37,776 bases of DNA, from the IMG/VR virus record IMGVR_UViG_3300033148_009348, positions 1 through 37,776 of that record; one strand, 5' to 3'. Shown here piece by piece: positions 31,402-37,776 of this stretch. The position numbers and the translations under genes were made by a program. The notes below the pieces were generated by a model, which saw only the letters and a list, made by a program, of their open reading frames with translations, was not told the origin of the DNA and did not search any database. Position 1 is the first letter of the stretch. Each line of letters starts with the position of its first letter. The stretch is from a virus.

Positions 31402-32192
31402 CCGGTCAATATCTCCTTAAAGAAATCCATATGCCTGTCCGCCCACTGTTTCCACGTCGGAGGATGGACCAATTTATACATGACCCCCCGCAGGCTGTCC
31501 CAGTCGTTAATCCTAAACCTGATGACCGGGAAATCCCAGCACCACCCGACGTTCGGCGCTATAACCGGAATCCCACGTGCTATAGCCTCAATCACCGGCA
31601 CAGGCCCGCCCTCGTTGGTGCTGGTAACCAGTAGATAATTAATCTTACTCCAGAAAAACTCTTGGTGGTCCGGATCGTCACCCAATCGATTCTCCTCCGG
31701 GACCGGCCAACCCCTACCCCAGGCCAGGATTTCATACCCCTCTTCAACCGCCTTTTCTATCATCCACTCGCCCTTTCGACCGCTCGGGTAGGTCCTGCCG
31801 CATACGCCGAATCTGACCTTGTGAGGTTCATCCGGCTTGAACGAATGGCCGTATGGGATCTTTCGAATCCGGTGCTCCCCCACACCCATACTCAGCAGTA
31901 TATCCCGTGTTTTGTCACAGGTCACGGTCATATAATCGCAGATTCGAGCGTGGTCGATGAAGACTTGACGCCATGGAGGACCCTCCTCAAGATGGGTGAA
32001 ATGCCCGACCTTGATCCCCGGTCTCCGAGACTGCGACTTGGTCATCACGGCGTAGTTGACGAAATAGGTTAACTCCCGCCGCTCCGGACGATTGATCGTC
32101 ACGCCCGGATAATGATTCTTGATCTCCATCGCAGCCCGGCGTAGGATCCATGGGTTCTGTTTCTCCGTCATTATAGCGATTTTTTCATCCAT
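31398..32192 (-). CDS. GT4-like (GT-B fold) glycosyltransferase (264 aa)
   Basis: The ATG at 32192 has GAGGAG upstream and gives the first beta strand (KIAIMTEKQNPW). The start overlaps the upstream epimerase by 22 bases. The C-terminal Rossmann half is recognisable: VRFGVCGRTYPSGRKGEWMIE, LLVTSTNEGGPVPVIEAIARG (a GPVP-xIEA variant of the EGxGxxxxEA nucleotide-sugar binding motif), and IPVIAPNVGWCWDFP. It is smaller than most GT4 enzymes (about 350 residues) because the N-terminal domain is compact. It transfers sugar from an activated donor to an acceptor. Donor and acceptor are unknown. Confidence 0.8.
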   Translation of the reverse strand: MDEKIAIMTEKQNPWILRRAAMEIKNHYPGVTINRPERRELTYFVNYAVMTKSQSRRPGIKVGHFTHLEEGPPWRQVFIDHARICDYMTVTCDKTRDILLSMGVGEHRIRKIPYGHSFKPDEPHKVRFGVCGRTYPSGRKGEWMIEKAVEEGYEILAWGRGWPVPEENRLGDDPDHQEFFWSKINYLLVTSTNEGGPVPVIEAIARGIPVIAPNVGWCWDFPVIRFRINDWDSLRGVMYKLVHPPTWKQWADRHMDFFKEILTG

Positions 32193-33094
32193 TCGACCGT
32201 TCTCCTCACACCGTCGTACACGCCGACCGTCGGTTCCCAGCCCAGTTCGTTCTTGATGTGACGGAGGTCTGAAATGTAGGTCGGCTGATCGCCCATCCTG
32301 GCGTCACCAAATCTCCAGTTTGCCGTCAGCCCCGTTACATCCTCGATTACCTTGATCATATCCAGTAGATTGATGACCTGTCTTACTCCACCGCCGACGT
32401 TGAACACCCGGCCCCCGACGTCGACGCCTAATATGACCTCCATCAACTCACACCAATCGTCCACATAAAGGACGTCCCGCTGCTGCCTACCGTCGCCGAA
32501 TACGGTCAACATCTCCCGTCCCATGATCCGCTCGATAAACCAGGATACCCAACCCTGGCCCAGCATCGGGCGCTGCCACGGACCGTAGATGCATGACTGC
32601 CTCAGCACCACGGTACTTACACCCAACCTGCTATATAGCTGGGTGTATAGGTCCGCCGCCGTCTTACTGATCCCATACGGGCACTCCGGGCCTACCCTGT
32701 GTTCGATGTCGGTCGGCGTCGTCTGTGGATAACTCGGGTAGACCTTGTTGGTGCTGGCCAGGATAAACTTGACCCCGGTATACTTGATGTCTTGAAGGAT
32801 TCTTAACGTCTGGACGGCATTTTCCTCCAGATCGGTCACCGGGTCATCCAAGCTCCCGGTAACCGTCACCTGACCGGCGAGATGGACGATGGCATCATGA
32901 TCCTTCCAATCTTGATAGGTGCGGACATCGCATTCCAATATCCGGATATCCTGATAGTTCCTCAGAACGTTTCGATTCTTCCTGCTGCCCGGCCTGGACA
33001 GGTTATCTATCAGGGTAATTTCAGCCTTCTCATACATATGCCTGGCCAGGTTCGTCCCGAGAAAACCGCACCCCCCCGTTATAGCTAGTCTCAT
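32171..33094 (-). CDS. NAD-dependent sugar epimerase/dehydratase (307 aa)
   Basis: I use the ATG at 33094, which has GGAAGAG upstream and overlaps the previous stop (ATGA). This makes the Rossmann motif GGCGFLG (residues 7-13) N-terminal, as in the extended short-chain dehydrogenase family. Further family signs are CDVR (about 55-58), LAGQ (72-75), the active-site ASTNKVY (113-119), YGISK with catalytic Tyr140 and Lys144, and RQSCIYGP. The protein would make or modify a nucleotide sugar (4,6-dehydratase, 4-epimerase or similar) for the neighbouring transferases. The exact reaction cannot be told from sequence alone. Confidence 0.88.
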   Translation of the reverse strand: MRLAITGGCGFLGTNLARHMYEKAEITLIDNLSRPGSRKNRNVLRNYQDIRILECDVRTYQDWKDHDAIVHLAGQVTVTGSLDDPVTDLEENAVQTLRILQDIKYTGVKFILASTNKVYPSYPQTTPTDIEHRVGPECPYGISKTAADLYTQLYSRLGVSTVVLRQSCIYGPWQRPMLGQGWVSWFIERIMGREMLTVFGDGRQQRDVLYVDDWCELMEVILGVDVGGRVFNVGGGVRQVINLLDMIKVIEDVTGLTANWRFGDARMGDQPTYISDLRHIKNELGWEPTVGVYDGVRRTVEWMKKSL

Positions 33095-33663
33095 CTCTTC
33101 CTTACCACCTCTACCATATTTATGCTCAACCCGTTTGGAAAACAATCCCTAGGCTCCAGTATCCGCCAGTCCCACCGGTCAGGCAGACTGTGAACCAAGG
33201 TCTTACAGCCGATGTCGTCCCGGTCAAAGTAATAATCATCCAACAGGATCACTCCATCCTCATGTAGGTGCCGGTCAGCCCAGTAGAAATCGTTGTCGAT
33301 GGTCTCAAGGCTGTGTCCGCCGTCGATGAATATAAAGTCGCATTCCGGGCCTGTGTACTGTTCAAGGGTATGCCTGGTATTGCCCACGATCAACATAACC
33401 TCCACATTCCGGCTGATGGAGTCTAATCGATCCGCCACGTTCCGGGCCGACCGTACCCCCTTTTTGGAACCCTCATACTCCGGCGGTTCCTCGAACAGGT
33501 CAAATCCGACATAGACGCGTTTACCGCCGAATTCAGCCATCCTCCGGATCATGACTTCCGCCGTATCCCCCCGAAGGACTCCTATCTCCATCACGACCTC
33601 GGGCCTCAACTCATCGATACAGTTGAGCACGTTGATATACCTGGGTGCCGTCAATCCTTCCAT
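33091..33663 (-). CDS. Class I SAM-dependent methyltransferase (190 aa)
   Basis: The preferred start is ATG at 33663, seven bases after GGAAG; an earlier ATG at 33681 has no site. The product contains VVMEIGVLRGDTAEVM (motif I, with E-G-xx-G), VYVGFDLFEEPP (acidic residue after strand 2) and FIFIDGGHSLETIDNDFYWAD (DGGHSYE-like motif). The strand VILLDDYYFD follows. This pattern is that of the Methyltransf_24/CmcI-like group, often found with glycan or antibiotic biosynthesis. The gene overlaps both neighbours and belongs to the island. Substrate unknown, probably a sugar hydroxyl. Confidence 0.8.
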   Translation of the reverse strand: MEGLTAPRYINVLNCIDELRPEVVMEIGVLRGDTAEVMIRRMAEFGGKRVYVGFDLFEEPPEYEGSKKGVRSARNVADRLDSISRNVEVMLIVGNTRHTLEQYTGPECDFIFIDGGHSLETIDNDFYWADRHLHEDGVILLDDYYFDRDDIGCKTLVHSLPDRWDWRILEPRDCFPNGLSINMVEVVRKR

Positions 33664-34466
33664 ATCCCGTCTTCCATCCAAAGCTTAATCAACCGCCGTA
33701 CCACGCCTCCCCAGCTGAATTCCGCCATCGGGTCTTCAAAGAAATTTCGGAGATCGCGTTCATCCTTGACTACTATACAGCGGTCCAGGAACGGTTCACA
33801 GTTTACACCGTTGGTGACCACGGTTACCCCGGATGCTATGGCCTCGGCCGCCATGTTGCACCAGCCCTGCCGGTGCTCCCAGGTCACGAAATAATTGATC
33901 CGGTTGAACAGGTCCACCACTCCATCGTTATCCAGGTCCCGGAACGGTACCAGCGTTACCCCCTCCAGGCCCTCCAACGCCCTCTCTATGACCTCTTCAC
34001 CCTTCAACCTGCCCCTGCCCTTATAGTACCCCACCAACCGGATGAGACGACCGCATTTGAAATGCTCAGTATTTACCCCGCCCTCAATCAAGGCTGCATC
34101 CGGATAGTCCTGCAGGAAGACCCGGCTATTGACCATCATTCGCGCCTTGCCGGATTCATACATCTTTCGGTATGCCGGTCTATATTCGCCACCGGCGATT
34201 ACCCAGACATATTTAGGACAGGTGAACCGGTCAAGACGTTTGAAGCTGGGTGGATCGCCTATCATTACCACATCCGGTTCATCCTCCACGTCGGTCCAAA
34301 CGTCGATCCTCCCGGTGAAGTCGATCCAATCCGGACGGCAGGCGTGCCGGTGGTCGGTGTAGACGGTGTAGTCATGGCCCCTGGACACGAACTCGTTCCC
34401 TACCTCGATGAATCTGCGTACACCACCGAACTTTAATAGATGCGGTAATACGGCTCCAATCTTCAT
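33651..34466 (-). CDS. GT4-like glycosyltransferase (271 aa)
   Basis: The start is set at ATG 34466 because it overlaps the upstream stop (ATGA) and GAGGG lies just before it. The protein begins MKIGAVLPHLLKFGGVRRF, the N-terminal strand and glycine-rich loop of GT-B enzymes (GGVRRFIE). It continues with YTVYTDHRH and VVMIGDPPSF. The C-terminal domain has ALIEGGVNTEHF, a GRGRLKGEEVIERAL segment and NMAAEAIASGVTVVTNGVNCEPF, a variant of the E-A-(I/M)-A-x-G nucleotide-binding motif. It is compact for a GT4 enzyme. Donor and acceptor unknown. Confidence 0.8.
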   Translation of the reverse strand: MKIGAVLPHLLKFGGVRRFIEVGNEFVSRGHDYTVYTDHRHACRPDWIDFTGRIDVWTDVEDEPDVVMIGDPPSFKRLDRFTCPKYVWVIAGGEYRPAYRKMYESGKARMMVNSRVFLQDYPDAALIEGGVNTEHFKCGRLIRLVGYYKGRGRLKGEEVIERALEGLEGVTLVPFRDLDNDGVVDLFNRINYFVTWEHRQGWCNMAAEAIASGVTVVTNGVNCEPFLDRCIVVKDERDLRNFFEDPMAEFSWGGVVRRLIKLWMEDGIWKD

Positions 34467-35038
34467 CTGTCCCTCATTAGCGGAGTCCTCAGCCGAACCG
34501 GTTCCACCCCTAAAAATTCGGTCAGCCTCCTCATTACCCCCTCCGGGCAAAACTCCACGTCCTTCCCACCGTCGGTTAACTCCTCATAGGTGACGGTCAA
34601 AATCGGCCTACGGTATGTCCTCAGCAATCTGGACATCCGCTTCTGTCTACCTTTAATGTGTGCGGTTCTCCGGTTAACCGTATCCATATCGACCTGAATA
34701 TCGGGCTTAGGATCGCCCCCCCGGATTCGATGTGCGTTATGTCCCGCCCCGGTCCGTTTCCTTAACGCGCTGTTTTTAACGGCGGAGACGGCGGTCATCC
34801 TCGGGTTCCTGATCAGATGGATGAACCTATCCGGGACTTGGCTTTTTAAAAACCCGACTCGATTATACATCAGGATACCGCCCCGGTACTTACAGTCCTG
34901 CATTACACTCCACGGATCGTCGATCCCAATCTCACCCAGGCAGTTAATCTCCGGATGCGAGTCTAGAAACGTCTGCAACAGATGGGACCCCGACCGTTGA
35001 TGACAGACGATCAAAAAATCGAACTCGGCCTCTATCAT
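34463..35038 (-). CDS. Sulfotransferase-like enzyme (191 aa)
   Basis: The ATG at 35038 overlaps the previous stop (TAATG). The N-terminal CHQRSGSHLLQTFLDSHPE (12-30) is the P-loop-like 5'-phosphosulfate loop (R-S-G-S/T), used to bind PAPS. IHLIRNPRMTAVSAV (73-87) has the R...S pair of the 3'-phosphate motif. Together these are the two binding loops of the sulfotransferase family, in correct order and spacing, with a helical C-terminus (VMRRLTEFLGVEP) typical of the fold. The protein would transfer sulfate from PAPS, presumably to a sugar made by the surrounding transferases. At 191 residues it is shorter than usual, so the acceptor side is reduced. Confidence 0.8.
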   Translation of the reverse strand: MIEAEFDFLIVCHQRSGSHLLQTFLDSHPEINCLGEIGIDDPWSVMQDCKYRGGILMYNRVGFLKSQVPDRFIHLIRNPRMTAVSAVKNSALRKRTGAGHNAHRIRGGDPKPDIQVDMDTVNRRTAHIKGRQKRMSRLLRTYRRPILTVTYEELTDGGKDVEFCPEGVMRRLTEFLGVEPVRLRTPLMRDR

Positions 35039-36573
35039 TATAGGAACCCCCAGAAATTATCCCCTCGGTTTAACGATTGTATCATGTTGAGCAGCCGGAA
35101 CGATACGGTATGTCGCGCCTGCTGCAACCTCCAGGCATTCTTTCGAATCCTCTCCAACTCCTCCTCCACCTCTACCCCTCTCCGCCGTATATAGATCTGG
35201 GCATCCCTGGCGCATCGGAACCCTAGATAATGCTTACCCTCCTGAAACATGTCCTGCAGACCTGGAAACCTCCTGATCAACGGTAACCCGCCGTACGCCA
35301 TGACGTTGTACATCCTAAGGCTGTTATAACCATGAACCTCCGGGCTGATGATCGGGCAAAACCGGTATAGCCTGTATAAGAACCGGGAGTTCCTCTCTAT
35401 CCTCATCCTGCTGCTTCGACCGGTGGCGTTAACTATCCTTGACTGGAGGGATTTCAGTATCGGGAGTCTGTCAAAATGCCACTCACTCTGATCCACGGAC
35501 CCGATGAAGATGACATCCCCCTGCGGATATTCACCGTCCTTAGGATTGTACAGCATCGGATTGACGACCGAACCTTGCGGCATGTATTTGACCTCGCTAC
35601 CTACGGTAGCTTTCCAAATGCCGTGGGCATACTTACCCTTCTGGTCTCTCCAACATAGGAAAACCTGATGGAAGATCCCGGCCATGATGCCCTTGTCGTG
35701 GCCGGTCCGAAGATCGTTGAACCATAAAGCCTTCAACCCCGGCAGCCGGTCGATGTACGCCTTCAACCGGCCTACATGGACGTGTTTGTTGGTCACCATT
35801 ATGACGTGGGTCGGATCGTGTTCCAACCAATCCTGCGGCTCATCAATCGGTACATGACGACAATACATCCCCTGTCGTCCGAACTCGACCATGGCCTGAT
35901 CGATTCCGCGCCATAAGGGGAATTCGTTATTGGGGGAACTCCCAATTACGAGCAACCGGGTACCGTGCCAGTCAATCTCCCGATTCTTGAGGTAAACGTC
36001 GGTGTACCCCCGCTCCTCCGCCCTGCCCTCAGCCAGGAGGGACCCCCCGGCTTCATGATGGACGAACACGTCCCGCCTGAGAACCTTCAGATTAAATCGA
36101 TCCATCAGGTTCGATTCCTGACCGTAGAACGGAAAGTCCTCCCGGAAACCGCCTGCACGGTGCCACGACGATCGTCTAATCAATACACAGAACCCCGACA
36201 GGGTAGGGACCGACCTGATCGCCTTGGACTTCGTCACATGCCCCATCTGGAATGCAATCCCGCATTTGTCGGTCATAGGACCCACGGCATCCGCCCCCGT
36301 CTCCTCCGCCGTGGCTATCAGCTTATCCAGCCAGCCCGGTTCCACTACGGTATCCGAGTTCAGCAGCATGACGTAGGTCGTGGTGACTCCGGCGATTAGA
36401 TCGTTCCACAACGCCCCGAGGTTCTTATCCGTCTTGGAGTTATCGGCGACTAAAAATCTGTGAACGTTTAGATCGGTATGTCGTTTAACCGACTCGATGC
36501 ACCGGTTCTCCATCTCCGGCTGCCGGTACCTGACCATGATTATGGTAGCCCTGGGTTCACAGATATCTGTCAC
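35038..36573 (-). CDS. Two-domain glycosyltransferase: GT2 fused to CgeB/GT-B-like domain (511 aa)
   Basis: The start codon is GTG, with GGAGG upstream inside the preceding gene. Residues ~8-200 form a GT-A/GT2 domain (ATIIMVRYRQPEMENRCIES, LVADNSKT, MLLNSDTVVEPGWL with the metal-binding SD, HRAGGFREDFPFYGQES). A Rossmann-rich second part follows from about 205 (RLLVIGSSPNNEFPLWRG). It ends in NSLRMYNVMAYGGLPLIRRF and DMFQEGKHYL, as in CgeB/spore-maturation-like GT-B proteins, where N-x-R-x-(F/Y)-E/N-x-(M/A)-A-x-G-x-L forms the donor site. Two catalytic domains in one chain suggest consecutive sugar transfers. It overlaps the downstream sulfotransferase by one base. Confidence 0.85.
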   Translation of the reverse strand: MTDICEPRATIIMVRYRQPEMENRCIESVKRHTDLNVHRFLVADNSKTDKNLGALWNDLIAGVTTTYVMLLNSDTVVEPGWLDKLIATAEETGADAVGPMTDKCGIAFQMGHVTKSKAIRSVPTLSGFCVLIRRSSWHRAGGFREDFPFYGQESNLMDRFNLKVLRRDVFVHHEAGGSLLAEGRAEERGYTDVYLKNREIDWHGTRLLVIGSSPNNEFPLWRGIDQAMVEFGRQGMYCRHVPIDEPQDWLEHDPTHVIMVTNKHVHVGRLKAYIDRLPGLKALWFNDLRTGHDKGIMAGIFHQVFLCWRDQKGKYAHGIWKATVGSEVKYMPQGSVVNPMLYNPKDGEYPQGDVIFIGSVDQSEWHFDRLPILKSLQSRIVNATGRSSRMRIERNSRFLYRLYRFCPIISPEVHGYNSLRMYNVMAYGGLPLIRRFPGLQDMFQEGKHYLGFRCARDAQIYIRRRGVEVEEELERIRKNAWRLQQARHTVSFRLLNMIQSLNRGDNFWGFL

Positions 36574-37237
36574 CGATCAACTTCCTCCATCGCGCCCAAT
36601 GGTCATGCCCCGCGGTACTGACGTCCCCCCTCCGGTAATGGGCCTTAAACCCCTTCACCGGGACGTGGTGGCCGGAACTCCCATCCTTCATCATCCTCAA
36701 CCAGAGGCTCCAGTCCTGCAGCCGCTCTTCATCCTCCACGAACGGTTTCGCCGGGAGCTTTCCCGTCCGGATCACCGTGTTCATGTCGATGTAATTCATC
36801 CGCTTCAGCCGTTCCGGATTCCAGGGACACGCCATCCACGGTGTATTTATCTCCCCGGTTCGATCGAAATCACAGTAGCAAAAATCGGCTTCCGGGTGCC
36901 CGTCCAACTCCTCCACCAACAGATCCAACCTGCCCGGGTACCATATCTTGTCGGCGTCATTAAACAGGACGAATTCCGGGAGTTCTTCCTCCCGGGAGAT
37001 CCGGCTCCATCCATAGTTCCGGACCCACTGTACACCCATATTCCGATTTAATCGTTGAATCTTCAATCGCCCGTGGGTATTTAAGGCCTGGAGGGACGAT
37101 AGGACGTCCGGTAGATCGGAACAGTCATCGATTAGAAAGATCTCTCTGACCGAATTACTGTTTAGGAGTGCATTGATACATTCCTCTAATGTATCGCCGT
37201 TATAATAGTAAGGTACTACAACCGTTAACCGGCCCAC
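36557..37237 (-). CDS. GT2 family glycosyltransferase (226 aa)
   Basis: The start codon is GTG at 37237, with GAGG about 10 bases upstream. GT-A features are clear. VVVPYYYNGDTLEECINALL is the first strand and helix, and IFLIDDCSDLP is the IDDxSxD nucleotide-binding motif. NRNMGVQWVRNYG corresponds to the N-G-aRN region, and LFNDADKIWYPGRLD has the DxD metal site. The later WSLWLRMMKDG corresponds to the E/D-D-W/x-L region. It lies at the promoter-side end of the island and overlaps the two-domain enzyme by 17 bases. It probably starts or extends the glycan chain. Substrate unknown. Confidence 0.88.
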   Translation of the reverse strand: MGRLTVVVPYYYNGDTLEECINALLNSNSVREIFLIDDCSDLPDVLSSLQALNTHGRLKIQRLNRNMGVQWVRNYGWSRISREEELPEFVLFNDADKIWYPGRLDLLVEELDGHPEADFCYCDFDRTGEINTPWMACPWNPERLKRMNYIDMNTVIRTGKLPAKPFVEDEERLQDWSLWLRMMKDGSSGHHVPVKGFKAHYRRGDVSTAGHDHWARWRKLIGDRYL

Positions 37238-37263
37238 ACCGCTCTACCTCTACAGGTTGTCAC

Positions 37264-37506
37264 CTAGCTGAATTTAGCCACCCTGGTTACGATCTTCTCC
37301 GCCGTCTTCTTCCCGATCCCGTTGACTTTAACCAGGGATTCCACCGTTTCACCGACTAGGCTTTCAACCGTCTCAAATCCGGCGTGCCTGAGTATATTGC
37401 TGACATTGACGGGGAGCTCCAGATCGTCGATCGACACCGGCTCCTCAACCAGATCGTCGATCGACACCGGCTCCTCCTCATCGCCGACAACGTCGGTCTC
37501 CTCCAC
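37264..37506 (-). CDS. Alpha-CTD-like/helix-hairpin-helix protein (80 aa), C-terminal half of a split gene
   Basis: The C-terminal ~50 residues, SIDDLELPVNVSNILRHAGF followed by ETVESLV and VNGIGKKTAEKI, follow the pattern of the bacterial RNA polymerase alpha C-terminal domain. Compare VDDLELTVRSANCL and NLGKKSLTEI in E. coli. Of the alpha-CTD DNA contacts, Asn268 and Lys298 have counterparts, Ser299 is Thr and Arg265 is Asn. The GIGKKTAEKI part is a helix-hairpin-helix. The frame opens with GTG; AGGAG lies six bases before it, created by a 17-bp duplication that separates it from the upstream gene. It could be made by coupled re-initiation. Removing one repeat copy joins the two into one 159-residue protein. 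Confidence 0.7.
   Translation of the reverse strand: MEETDVVGDEEEPVSIDDLVEEPVSIDDLELPVNVSNILRHAGFETVESLVGETVESLVKVNGIGKKTAEKIVTRVAKFS
37419..37476. repeat. 30-bp in-frame tandem repeat
   Basis: Copies 37419-37448 and 37449-37476 match at all 28 comparable positions. They encode EEPVSIDDL twice in tandem in the alpha-CTD-like protein, just before its folded domain. The frame is kept. Confidence 0.95.
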
Positions 37507-37535
37507 CGTTATCTCCTCTCCACCGTTATCTCCTC
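37501..37535. repeat. Exact 17-bp tandem duplication that splits a gene
   Basis: The unit TCCACCGTTATCTCCTC occurs at 37502-37518 and again at 37519-37535 without change. As 17 is not a multiple of three, it shifts the - strand frame and brings a TAA in frame. Without one copy, the reading frames at 37264-37506 and 37509-37760 join. Confidence 0.97.
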
Positions 37536-37760
37536 AACCGGGGGAGCTTCAACGGCCGTGTCGTAAACGATTATCCTCTCCTCTGCCGGAGGAACTTCAA
37601 CGGCATCGACCTCCTCAACCATCCTCATTGCCCGGAGCGCCTTAGCCTCGGATGTCGTGCAGAGGACATAGGGTCTCCCGTCTACGTCAACCTGTACCGA
37701 TCGAATCGGACCACCTGCAACTACCTCTCTGTAATTTTCCTTCAGGAATACCTTCATCAT
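37509..37760 (-). CDS. N-terminal half of the split alpha-CTD-like gene (83 aa)
   Basis: The start is ATG at 37760 (or the adjacent one at 37757), with AGGTAGGG about 10 bases upstream. Residues ~1-45 form a small beta/alpha unit (MKVFLKENYREVVAGG, VQVDVDGRPYVLCTTSEAKAL). A Val/Glu/Pro-rich, acidic linker follows (VEEVDAVEVPPAEERI, AVEAPPVEEITV). As read, it ends ERR then TAA inside the 17-bp duplication. The intact form would run from this linker straight into the acidic repeats and the alpha-CTD-like domain. The position, on the side where capsid genes are expected, suggests a small virion-associated or late regulatory protein. Confidence 0.65.
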   Translation of the reverse strand: MMKVFLKENYREVVAGGPIRSVQVDVDGRPYVLCTTSEAKALRAMRMVEEVDAVEVPPAEERIIVYDTAVEAPPVEEITVERR

Positions 37761-37776
37761 AAGTCTTACCCTACCT

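Noticed and set aside
33645-34436. 263-residue + strand open frame opposite a glycosyltransferase gene
   Set aside because: The opposite frame carries GT-B motifs; this one has none and no start signal.
1-37776. tRNA genes, CRISPR arrays, insertion sequences, integrase and attachment sites
   Set aside because: None was recognised by reading both strands. The only direct repeats are the tandem duplications reported, and no transposase or recombinase motif was seen.

Overview
This window is part of a tailed double-stranded DNA phage (Caudoviricetes) with a long-tailed, siphovirus-like plan. The evidence is a contiguous set of head-tail joining, tail tube, tail-assembly chaperone, tape-measure, tail-tip, fibre and lysis genes in the usual order. 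The genome is moderately GC-rich and uses GGAGG-type ribosome binding sites, so the host is a bacterium or a microbe with bacterial-type initiation; nothing here fixes its identity. Terminase, portal, protease and major capsid genes are not in the window and presumably lie beyond its right end.

Left arm (1-5533, + strand): a partial gene, three small genes, a MoxR-type AAA+ ATPase, a von Willebrand A (vWA) protein, a third protein of unknown function, and a 33-residue membrane peptide. Three of the intergenic spacers each hold a complete type II hammerhead self-cleaving ribozyme placed right after a stop codon (144-207, 505-570, 1016-1084). All three share a possible pseudoknot with a compensatory base change. 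The next three spacers hold GC-rich hairpins. The arm ends at an 11-bp inverted repeat at 5540-5567 that separates the two convergent blocks.

Right arm (5569-37760, - strand, transcribed right to left): an alpha-CTD-like protein gene split by a 17-bp duplication; an eight-gene surface-chemistry island (glycosyltransferases, sulfotransferase, two methyltransferases, NAD-dependent epimerase/dehydratase; 30901-37237); head-tail connector, HK97-gp10-like protein, tail terminator and tail tube; a lone glycosyltransferase; a Cys-motif protein; tail chaperones joined by a canonical -1 frameshift (A AAA AAC plus stem-loop, 25956-25994); the tape measure (TTG start); a distal-tail-like protein; three tandem paralogous fibre-type proteins; a repeat protein; a small tail protein followed by a terminator and promoter (15213-15268); a tail hub protein; a fibre protein whose C-terminus is frame-shifted by an exact 35-bp tandem duplication; a 1360-residue four-LamG adhesin; and a lysis cassette (holin candidate, lytic transglycosylase, coiled-coil spanin-like protein).

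Most right-arm genes abut or overlap by 1-4 bases, so they form one or two translationally coupled late operons. The island plausibly builds or decorates a glycan on virion proteins. Short tandem duplications (93, 35, 30 and 17 bp) recur, and two of them break reading frames. No tRNA, CRISPR array, integrase or insertion sequence was recognised.
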